The notes under the pieces are model-generated. The model was given only the letters and a program-made list of their open reading frames with translations. It made no database searches and had not been told where the DNA came from. This document shows, piece after piece, positions 25,409 through 32,675 of a DNA stretch of 64,000 bases. Position numbers and translations under genes: made by a program. This stretch comes from Chordicoccus furentiruminis (GTDB lineage: Bacteria; Bacillota; Clostridia; Lachnospirales; Lachnospiraceae). The stretch lies in assembly GCF_019355395.1 (NCBI RefSeq), contig NZ_CP048829.1:62001-126000 (forward strand), given 5' to 3'. Within the stretch, counting starts at the first letter, position 1; each line of letters begins with the position of its first letter.

Positions 25409-28400
25409 ATGAAGAAAAAAAGGACAAAAGTATGGAGAGCCGTTCTGGTCATGATTCTGGCCGCGGCGTTTCTGTTCCAGAGCGCCGGGCTGATCAGCGC
25501 GGCGTCTTCGGATGCGGCAGAAGCCATTCCGGCCGGAACGGAAACCATGAGCACGGATCCGGAAGCGGAGAGCGGCGGACAGGATTCGTCCGATTCTGAA
25601 ATCACCCAGAGCGGCAGCGCGCCGTCCGAAGCCGTTCAGCCGGAATCCGAAGGCAGCGAAAGCGGCACGGCGACATCCGAATCCGTTCAGTCGGAGCCCG
25701 CGGTCAGTTCCGCGGAACCGGCCGTAAGCCGCAGAGCGCCTGCAAAAGGAAACGAATCCGCTGATCTTGCTGATTTTCTCAGGAAGGCGGCGACCAGCCT
25801 GACTCCGAATGAGGACGGCACTTATACGGTGACTCCCGGCCAGAGCTTCACTCTGAATCTTTCCTTCCAGGAGAGCGAAGGAAAGCAAATGGCCGACACC
25901 TCGCCTCTGACATACACGATTCCATCCGGGCTCACGCTGGACGGAGCGTCCGGCACCTTTGACGTGACCATCCGCGATGAGAACGGCACCGGAACCGTCA
26001 GCGGAAACACCTACAGCGTCAGCGGGAACGTGCTGACCGTGAATCTGAACCAGAGCGACTCCGCCTTCAGCCGGCTTCAGGCCGCGGGCGATGTCGGCTT
26101 CAGTCTGCAGTTCAACGCAAAGCTGGACGGAAATCCGGACTCCATTACGCTGATCGACGGCATCACCTACGATTTCAAATATGATCAGCCGCAGACCAGC
26201 GTATCGGTGGCAAAGGAAGGATCTTATAACACCGGAAACGGTCTGATCACCTATACTGTGACAGTCCGATCGACCGGGCACAATATGAATGTCACGGTGA
26301 GGGACGAGATCGCCGGCACCGCGCTGATCTATCAGAAGAATGTATCCGGGATCTCCGACCGAAACGGAAATCTGAATCTTTCGCCTGAGAACAGCGAAAA
26401 AGGCTACACTGTCGTCATCCCGTCCATGGAAGACGGCGAAACCGTCACGCTGACCTACACCGCAAAGGTTGATTACGATAAGCTCTCCGGCGAAGGGCGC
26501 GGAACCTTCGACGAGACCAACAATACCGTAAAGGCCACAAGCCGGGAGGATCCGGACGGCGATCAGGCGTCGAAGGACTTCACAAATCAGATCCGCTACC
26601 GGACACTGACAAAGGAAGCAGGAGAGACCTCGGAGGATTCCGAAGGCCGCACAGTGATCCCCTGGACCGTGACCGCCAATCAGAACCGTCAGATTTCACT
26701 CGCCGGCTCGACGATCAGGGACACCATCGATCCGGAGTCGCAGGAAATCATGCACTACAGCGGCAGCGGGATCACGATTCTGGTCACGAAGGAGGACGGT
26801 TCCGAGGAGACCCGGACAGTGTCCTGGCCGGATCTCAGCACGGAAGGCGATCCGCCTGTCTCATGGAGCTACCGCGTGCCGGATTCGGACGGAAAATACA
26901 GCTATCAGATCCGCTATCAGACGACCGTCGATTCTTCCGGTCTGATCACGAATACCACAGTGAAGAACCGCGTGACCGACGGAAAAATCACCGCAGACGG
27001 ATCCAAGGAGATCGGAGTCGGAGAGGGGGAGCGGCTTTCCATTCTGAAAGAGGTGGTCAGCTCTGACTCGGATAATACATCCTGGAAGATCACCGTGCAT
27101 GTCCCGAAGAAGGGTTATCCGGATCTCACCGTCACGGACGCGCTTCCGCATGCCTGGATTGAAAACGAACTCTACACGGATCCGCTGGAGGACGGCTCTC
27201 TTCAGGTATCCGGCCTGACAGGCGGGGAAACCTATGCTTACGAAAGTCTCGCCGCGGAGAACGGAGAGGCTTCCTTCCGGCTGACCTTCTACCGGGACGG
27301 GAACAAGACACCGGGGCTTTCCGCTTCCGAATCCGGAAGGGATATCGTGATCACGTTCCGGACTCTCAATCATCAGGGATGGATGGAAAAGTACGAGAAG
27401 GACCGCGTCGACTGGTATAATGATCATACCAATAAAGCGGCCGCAAAGGTCGGGAAAATCACGAAGGATAGCGAAGCGACGGCCCATCCGGCCCACTCGT
27501 CCATCCGAAAATCGCTGGCAGAGCAAAGTACAGAGATGAGGGACGGAGTGGTCTATCCGGTCTATCGCTACCGGCTGCTTCTGGAAAACGTGACAGAGGA
27601 TTCGTTTGATCTGGCGGATGCATTTCCAACGGAATACCTTAAAGTCGATGAGAATGCCGGCGTCACGATCACAGGCGGTGATGTCTACGGCCAGTACGAT
27701 ACAAACGGCGGCTCGGCGGAAGCAGAAAACACGGCTGCCGGAATGACGCTTCATATCCACTCCCTGCCGAAAAAGAACGGAACGTCGTTCTGGTCCGTCT
27801 ACGCGGTCTCGTACACGCTGACGGTCCGCGACAGGGAGGCGCTGGAGGCGCTGAACAAGGCCAGCATCACAAGCGGCAAAGGCGTCGATCTCAAGAATAC
27901 CGCGGAATGGAACGGCCTTCAGTCCAACGAGGTGACGGTTCACTACGAATATGACCCGCTCAGCAAGGAGATGGTCACGGCTCCGTCAAAGGACAACCAT
28001 TACCGCGCGACCTATCATCTTGTCGTCAACCCGAACGCCGCGGACCTGCTCGCCGGATCGGACGAGCTGACGCTGACCGACCATCTGTCCGAAAACCTCC
28101 GCTTCCTCGAGGAGACGCTTGAGATCAGTCCTTCGGAAGAAACCTCATTTACCTGCGCGGACTCCGTCCTGAAGATTTCGATCCCCGACCGGACCCGGGT
28201 GGAGATCACCTACAGCGCCTATGTGCTCGGGAAGGACAGCCAGACCTTCACCAACAGCGCGACGCTGGAGGGCGTCACAAAGAGCACCGAATACACCGTA
28301 ACGGTTGACTCCTCCGGCGAAGGAACCGGAAGCAACCCGTTCGTCATCCTCCACAAGGTGAGCGCGGAAGATCATCAGAAAAATCTGGCGGGCGCTGTCT

Positions 28401-29539
28401 ATCAGCTGTACCGCTATGACGAGGCCGGCAACCGGAACCCGGTGACCGATCAGAACGGAGAAGCGGTCCGGTTCACCACCGACAGCACGGGAACCGCCCG
28501 GATCATCGGCAACCAGAACACGCTCGGATGGGTTCTCTGGAAAGACAGCCGCTACGCGCTGGTGGAAACAGCCGCACCGGCCGGTTACGAACTGAACAAT
28601 GCGCCGGTTGATTTCACGATTTCCGATACGCTGGGACAGGACGGAACCTACTACAGCGGGGATACGATCACCGTCACGGATGAGCGGAGCAAAATCAGAA
28701 TCAGCGGAACCAAGACATGGGACGACGGAAACAATCAGGACGGCCTCCGCCCGGAATCCGTCACCGTCCGTCTGCTGGCTGACGGAACGGAAATCAAGTC
28801 CGTCACGGCAACAGCCGGTAATGACTGGACCTATGATTTCGGCGATCTTCCTGTGTTCAACGATAACGGCAGCAAAATCGCCTATATCGTCCGCGAAGAT
28901 CCGGTGAAAGGATACACCGCGGATGTTGACGGAACCAGCATCACCAACACCCACCAGCCCGACAAGACCAGGATCACGGTCACGAAAAAATGGGATGACA
29001 AAGACGATCAGGACGGCCTCCGTCCGGATTCCGTCACCGTTCATCTGCTGGCAGACGGAAAAGATGCCGGAAAGTCTCTGGTCCTGAAGGCAGCAGACAG
29101 CTGGAGCGGATCCTTTGAAGAGCTGGATGTCTATACAGACGGCAGAGCCATCCTCTACACGATATCTGAGGATCCTGTGGACGGGTATCAGAGTGAGACC
29201 GTCGGAAGTGCCGCGGACGGTTTCACAGTGACAAACACGCACCAGCCGACTGTCACGCCGACCGTAACGCCGACCGCGACGCCGACCGCCACGCCGACCG
29301 TAACGCCGACCGTAACGCCGACCGCCACACCGGACGTGACGCCGACCGCCACGCCGACCGTAACGCCGACCGCGACGCCGACCGCACCGGCCGCGACGCC
29401 ATCAGGTCCGCGCAGCTCCGTCAGTTCGCCGAAGACCGGAGATTCCTCCGATCTGGTCCTTTACGGGATCCTATTCGCGGCGTCCCTGCTGGCCGTTGCG
29501 CTGCTGGCCGCAAGAGGAAGAAAGAAACGCAGACACTGA
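25409..29539 (+). CDS. Large LPXTG-type Cna_B/SpaA surface adhesin
   Basis: 1376-residue wall-anchored protein. Signal peptide (1-32), Ser/Glu-rich linker (33-110), a long series of beta-sandwich domains of the SdrC/D or isopeptide type (about 115-975), a SpaA-like domain (about 978-1090), two Cna_B repeats (about 1097-1275) each with the hallmark TWDD or KWDD-x-x-x-QDGLRP start, a Thr/Pro stalk (about 1282-1330), the sorting signal SPKTGD near 1340, a hydrophobic segment and tail KKRRH. SPKTG is a class A-type signal, unlike the IPTG/VPTG signals of the pilus operon, so a housekeeping sortase elsewhere is expected to anchor it. Ribosome binding site AAGGAG. Ligand unknown. Confidence 0.88.
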   Translation: MKKKRTKVWRAVLVMILAAAFLFQSAGLISAASSDAAEAIPAGTETMSTDPEAESGGQDSSDSEITQSGSAPSEAVQPESEGSESGTATSESVQSEPAVSSAEPAVSRRAPAKGNESADLADFLRKAATSLTPNEDGTYTVTPGQSFTLNLSFQESEGKQMADTSPLTYTIPSGLTLDGASGTFDVTIRDENGTGTVSGNTYSVSGNVLTVNLNQSDSAFSRLQAAGDVGFSLQFNAKLDGNPDSITLIDGITYDFKYDQPQTSVSVAKEGSYNTGNGLITYTVTVRSTGHNMNVTVRDEIAGTALIYQKNVSGISDRNGNLNLSPENSEKGYTVVIPSMEDGETVTLTYTAKVDYDKLSGEGRGTFDETNNTVKATSREDPDGDQASKDFTNQIRYRTLTKEAGETSEDSEGRTVIPWTVTANQNRQISLAGSTIRDTIDPESQEIMHYSGSGITILVTKEDGSEETRTVSWPDLSTEGDPPVSWSYRVPDSDGKYSYQIRYQTTVDSSGLITNTTVKNRVTDGKITADGSKEIGVGEGERLSILKEVVSSDSDNTSWKITVHVPKKGYPDLTVTDALPHAWIENELYTDPLEDGSLQVSGLTGGETYAYESLAAENGEASFRLTFYRDGNKTPGLSASESGRDIVITFRTLNHQGWMEKYEKDRVDWYNDHTNKAAAKVGKITKDSEATAHPAHSSIRKSLAEQSTEMRDGVVYPVYRYRLLLENVTEDSFDLADAFPTEYLKVDENAGVTITGGDVYGQYDTNGGSAEAENTAAGMTLHIHSLPKKNGTSFWSVYAVSYTLTVRDREALEALNKASITSGKGVDLKNTAEWNGLQSNEVTVHYEYDPLSKEMVTAPSKDNHYRATYHLVVNPNAADLLAGSDELTLTDHLSENLRFLEETLEISPSEETSFTCADSVLKISIPDRTRVEITYSAYVLGKDSQTFTNSATLEGVTKSTEYTVTVDSSGEGTGSNPFVILHKVSAEDHQKNLAGAVYQLYRYDEAGNRNPVTDQNGEAVRFTTDSTGTARIIGNQNTLGWVLWKDSRYALVETAAPAGYELNNAPVDFTISDTLGQDGTYYSGDTITVTDERSKIRISGTKTWDDGNNQDGLRPESVTVRLLADGTEIKSVTATAGNDWTYDFGDLPVFNDNGSKIAYIVREDPVKGYTADVDGTSITNTHQPDKTRITVTKKWDDKDDQDGLRPDSVTVHLLADGKDAGKSLVLKAADSWSGSFEELDVYTDGRAILYTISEDPVDGYQSETVGSAADGFTVTNTHQPTVTPTVTPTATPTATPTVTPTVTPTATPDVTPTATPTVTPTATPTAPAATPSGPRSSVSSPKTGDSSDLVLYGILFAASLLAVALLAARGRKKRRH
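29254..29400 (+). repeat. 12-bp tandem repeats encoding a Thr/Pro wall-spanning stalk
   Basis: Near-perfect repeats of the unit ACGCCGACCGNN encoding TPTV/TPTA/TPDV. They form the cell-wall-spanning stalk just before the SPKTG signal. Copy number is likely to vary by slippage. Confidence 0.85.
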
Positions 29540-29578
29540 GCATAATATAGCAGCGGAATCCTGTCGATCATCACATAA

Positions 29579-29618
29579 AAACAGGCCGGGCGGCATCAGG
29601 AAGCCGTCCGTCCTGTTT
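29579..29618. terminator. Bidirectional terminator between convergent genes
   Basis: Stem AAACAGG-c-CGGGCGGC pairing with GCCGTCCG-t-CCTGTTT (one mismatch, one wobble), loop ATCAGGAA. T-rich runs follow on both strands, suiting the converging adhesin and pyrophosphatase-like genes. Confidence 0.82.
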
Positions 29619-29635
29619 ATTTCCGTTAATCTATT

Positions 29636-30007
29636 CTATAAACTGTCGTTTTGCGAATAGATTGCCCGAAATGGGACACTGTCTCCCATAAGGATTTCCG
29701 AATCGAAATACTGCTCCTGAAACCGAACGGCCGATCTGATTTCTTCTTCCGTGAACGATCGTCCTGCAGGTGCGACGACCAGTTTGTCCTCCACGTCATC
29801 CCTGCGGTGAATGACCGCGATGATCTTTCCGACAAACCGTTCAACAGAATGATCAACTCCAAGAATATACGCATCCAGTTCTTCCCCGTCAGGCGCGATG
29901 ATGCCTTCCAGATAACCGTAATTAACCGGATAATACAGATCCGGGTGTTCCGGATGCCGGGATCCGGCGGGTCTGTCGACGATGACGGTCACATTTTCTC
30001 CCCGCAT
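29636..30007 (-). CDS. Inorganic-pyrophosphatase-like protein, short form
   Basis: 123 residues resembling the family I inorganic pyrophosphatase fold. The segment PDLYYPVNYGYLEGIIAPDG matches the conserved YPxNYGY block, and DGEELDAY carries the expected acidic metal ligands. Full family I enzymes have about 165-180 residues, so this is a shortened relative and hydrolysis of pyrophosphate is likely but not certain. The start is ATG 30007, with GGAGG 7 nt upstream. Downstream partner of the 100-residue gene at 30039-30341. Confidence 0.75.
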   Translation of the reverse strand: MRGENVTVIVDRPAGSRHPEHPDLYYPVNYGYLEGIIAPDGEELDAYILGVDHSVERFVGKIIAVIHRRDDVEDKLVVAPAGRSFTEEEIRSAVRFQEQYFDSEILMGDSVPFRAIYSQNDSL

Positions 30008-30038
30008 ATCAATCCTCCGTCTGGCTTTGACGGTCTGC

Positions 30039-30341
30039 TCACAGCATCCCGGAATTCTCTCTGAGCATCTGATGGTAGCGCCGGCTGTAAAACTCTGCCT
30101 CCTTCTTGCGCTGCCACTGAAACCGTTCCTCACAGATCGCCAGCATCTCATCGGCGATTTCCTCGGCGGATCCCGGGTTCGCCTTCTCAAGATAAGCGAG
30201 CATCCGGTTCATCGTCTTCATCGTTCCGAGCTGATTCGCGATCGCGCGGCCGAAGACTTCCGGATAGCCCATCTGAACCAGCCGATCCTCCAGTTCCTTC
30301 TTCTTGCGGATAATACTGCGGTCAGGACCCGATGTGGACAT
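30039..30341 (-). CDS. Small alpha-helical protein, function unknown
   Basis: 100 residues, all predicted helical, rich in Arg, Lys, Glu and Met; no membrane segment, signal peptide or recognised motif. ATG 30341 is chosen because GGAGG lies 6-8 nt upstream; an earlier in-frame ATG has none. It precedes the pyrophosphatase-like gene by 31 bp and forms an operon with it. An IS66 element sits 65 bp upstream of its start, inside the predicted promoter. Confidence 0.65.
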   Translation of the reverse strand: MSTSGPDRSIIRKKKELEDRLVQMGYPEVFGRAIANQLGTMKTMNRMLAYLEKANPGSAEEIADEMLAICEERFQWQRKKEAEFYSRRYHQMLRENSGML

Positions 30342-30393
30342 GCATTTCCCTCCTCTGTCTGACATCTTCATGTGCTTTTCCGTTCACAGCGCT

Positions 30394-30399
30394 ATTATC
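30394..30399 (-). promoter_or_regulatory. Remnant -10 box of a promoter split by the IS element
   Basis: GATAAT on the minus strand. Removing the IS and one target copy restores TTGTGA (now at 32397-32392) exactly 17 bp upstream of it, a plausible sigma-A promoter for the 30341-29636 operon. The IS end now places GGTTCT where the -35 box would be. Confidence 0.45.
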
Positions 30400-30464
30400 G
30401 CTCAAAGTAACTGTTCAGAACCCCCTGCACTGACATAGTTTTACATAATAGTGACACGTAACAT

Positions 30465-30517
30465 TTGATATTTTTCCTTAATAGTGATACAATATAATAA
30501 AAGTAACACTATTAAGG
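30465..30517 (+). promoter_or_regulatory. IS66 promoter overlapping a hairpin that can hide the ribosome binding site
   Basis: TTGATA (30465-30470), 17 bp, extended -10 TGATACAAT (TACAAT at 30488-30493). The inverted repeat CCTTAATAGTG...CACTATTAAGG (arms 30476-30490 and 30503-30517) includes the AAGG of the AAGGAG ribosome binding site. Transcripts entering from outside carry both arms and can fold over it; the internal transcript starts near 30500 and lacks the left arm. Confidence 0.6.
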
Positions 30518-30527
30518 AGACAGATTC

Positions 30528-30908
30528 ATGGCAATCGTAAAGGTTCATAATAAAGCTCGCAATATAACATATGTCTATGAGTCTGTTTCCTATTGGGATA
30601 AGGAGCTGAAGCAGCCCCGTTCCCACCGCAAGCTGATTGGCCGCATCGATCCTGCCACAGGCGATATTGTCCCGACGGGAAAGCGGACAAAGGCAGATGC
30701 TGCTTCCCTGACCCATAGTGATACAGACTATAGGGCATTGTATGAGCAGGCTCTGGCAACAATAGCGCAGAAGGATGCCCTTATTGCAGAGCTTCGTAGT
30801 CAGCTTACCGCCGCAGAAGGCGAAACCCGTTTCTGCCGCTGTTCGATGAAAAAGGCTTGTGATATCCTGATGGATACCGCTTCCGGAAAGGAGCGGGTCA
30901 ATGGATGA
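30528..30908 (+). CDS. IS66 accessory ORF
   Basis: 126 residues inside the IS element, upstream of and overlapping the transposase by 8 bp. The N-terminal half (YVYESVSYWDKELKQPRSHR and IGRIDP) resembles the N-terminal segment of IS1634/IS4-type transposases rather than IS66 TnpA or TnpB. The rest is helical with a leucine-rich stretch (about 75-100) and a CRC motif near 107-109. It may be a DNA-binding or regulatory helper. Ribosome binding site AAGGAG at 30514-30519. Confidence 0.75.
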   Translation: MAIVKVHNKARNITYVYESVSYWDKELKQPRSHRKLIGRIDPATGDIVPTGKRTKADAASLTHSDTDYRALYEQALATIAQKDALIAELRSQLTAAEGETRFCRCSMKKACDILMDTASGKERVNG

Positions 30909-32352
30909 CAAAGATCTTATTATCGAAACAATGGCAAAACAGAATGCGGATCTCACCGCACTTGTGCAATCACTGACGGAAACCATCAAGGAATTAGAGG
31001 AAACTATCCGAGAGCTCCAGCGCCAGCTGAATCAGAACTCCCAGAACAGTTCCAAGCCACCTTCCAGTGATGGTTTCAATAAACCAAAGCCTCAAAGTCA
31101 GCGGCAGAAATCCGGCAAGAAGCAGGGCGGACAGAAGGGGCATCCGGGCTCCCATATGTCGATCCCGCATGAACCGGATGAATACAGCAAACATTTGCCG
31201 AAAAAGTGCCTTTCCTGCCCGCGGCTGAACGAGTGCGTCATGAGCGGCAAAGTATTTACCTGCGGTGAGAAGCGTTATGAAGTCAATGCAGTCATCACAA
31301 CCAGGGTGACAGAGCACCAGTCCATCCAGGTGGCATCATGTCCATGTACGGGGGAAGCCCTGGCCGGGGAATTCCCTGAGGGAATCCGGGCATATGTACA
31401 GTATGGCGATTCCGTTTCCGTACTTGCCGGATTGCTGAGCACCTATGGAGCAGTCAGCACAATGCGGATCCATGTCCTGCTGGGAAGCCTTCTCGGGATC
31501 AGCCTGTCCACCGGGACGATCACCTCCATGGTGTCGAAGTGCGCCCAAAAAGTGGGCGGTACACTTGAGACTATAAAGTCCATGCTGATCGGGTCGAAGG
31601 TCGCCAACTTTGATGAGACCGGCACCGACGTGAATGGAAAAACCATCTGGGTGCATAATTCATCCACTTCGGATCTGACCTATCAGACGATCAGCACCAA
31701 ACGTGGCCAGATCGGCATGGAGGGGAATGGTGTGCTCACCAAGTTTGGCGGTATTGCTGTACATGACTGCTGGTCTCCATACTGGAAGTATGACGATATC
31801 ACACACGCAGTTTGCAATGGACATCTGCTGCGCGAACTGACCGGTGTTGAACAGTATAGTCCGGGACACATGTGGGCGCCGGGGTTCAAGACCCTCCTCC
31901 GTTCCATGAAAAAGGCCCGTGATAAAGCGGTGGTCAAAGGCAAAACGGAACTCAGCTACTATCACCTTCATAAGTTTGACACAGAGTATGACAGGCTTAT
32001 GATGATGGCAAATGAGGAATGTCCTCTTTCCCCAGATCCGCTAAAGAAAAAGAAAGGGCGGAAGAAAAAAGGGAAAGAGCGGTCGCTCATCGAACGCCTT
32101 ATGGCACTCAAGGCATCAGTCTGCCTTTTTATCAGGGACTTCGATGTTCCCTTTGATAACAACCAGGCGGAGCGCGATGTCCGCAATGTCAAAACAAAAA
32201 CCAAGGTGTCCGGATGTTTCCGTACAGAAAGTGGGGCGCAGGATTATCTGGACATCATGTCATACATTAGCACAGGCAGGAAGCACGGTATCAGCGCTTA
32301 TGAAGCTTTGACAGCTGCTTTTACTGGGAACGCTGAGATCGTCCTGCAGTAA
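30901..32352 (+). CDS. IS66 family transposase (TnpC)
   Basis: 483-residue DDE transposase. N-terminal coiled coil (about 1-48), the IS66 SSKPPSSDG motif (50-58), a Lys/Gln-rich segment, a zinc-finger-like cysteine cluster (Cys103, 106, 112, 121), then the catalytic core with Asp238 (NFDETG), Asp289 (VHDCW) and Glu424 (NNQAERDVR). The C-terminal GCFRTESGAQDYLDIMSYI segment is characteristic. The ORF is full length and undamaged, so the protein should be functional. Confidence 0.96.
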   Translation: MDDKDLIIETMAKQNADLTALVQSLTETIKELEETIRELQRQLNQNSQNSSKPPSSDGFNKPKPQSQRQKSGKKQGGQKGHPGSHMSIPHEPDEYSKHLPKKCLSCPRLNECVMSGKVFTCGEKRYEVNAVITTRVTEHQSIQVASCPCTGEALAGEFPEGIRAYVQYGDSVSVLAGLLSTYGAVSTMRIHVLLGSLLGISLSTGTITSMVSKCAQKVGGTLETIKSMLIGSKVANFDETGTDVNGKTIWVHNSSTSDLTYQTISTKRGQIGMEGNGVLTKFGGIAVHDCWSPYWKYDDITHAVCNGHLLRELTGVEQYSPGHMWAPGFKTLLRSMKKARDKAVVKGKTELSYYHLHKFDTEYDRLMMMANEECPLSPDPLKKKKGRKKKGKERSLIERLMALKASVCLFIRDFDVPFDNNQAERDVRNVKTKTKVSGCFRTESGAQDYLDIMSYISTGRKHGISAYEALTAAFTGNAEIVLQ

Positions 32353-32675
32353 GCAGGGGTTCTGAACAGTTACCGCTCAAAAATGTTATTTTCACAACAT
32401 TCACCTGTATGAGTTCCAGATTCCGTCAGTGAACGGCGGTAATTCAGGAGACCGTCTGGTTTCTCCCGCGCAGCATACACTCTTCAGTTTTCTTAAAGAC
32501 CGTCTTCTGAAGATTTTACGATTCCTTCACATCTTTTTCCGAATCCGGCCTTATAATAAGAAAATGCGTGTGCGAAAGGCGGACAGTCTGAGACAGCTTT
32601 CTCTCTCTTCCGTTTTCGGAAAATGCATCCGCCCGCCGACACAGCAGAATCAGCCGAACTGACCGGGAGTAAAGA

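Larger units (their letters stand above)
30407..32373 (+). mobile_element. Complete IS66-family insertion sequence, 1967 bp
   Basis: Terminal inverted repeats begin GTAACTGTTCAGAACCCC at both ends (18 bp identical, then one extra C on the left). The element is flanked by an 8-bp direct repeat, CGCTCAAA, at 30399-30406 and 32374-32381, the duplication length typical of IS66. It carries an IS66 transposase and one short upstream ORF, but neither of the usual TnpA/TnpB helper genes, which places it near the ISBst12-like branch. Both ends and target copies are intact, so the insertion looks recent and possibly active. Confidence 0.95.

Noticed and set aside
29254-29400. Short regular repeats as a CRISPR-like array
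   Set aside because: The 12-bp units have no spacers and lie in frame inside the adhesin gene, encoding a Thr/Pro stalk.
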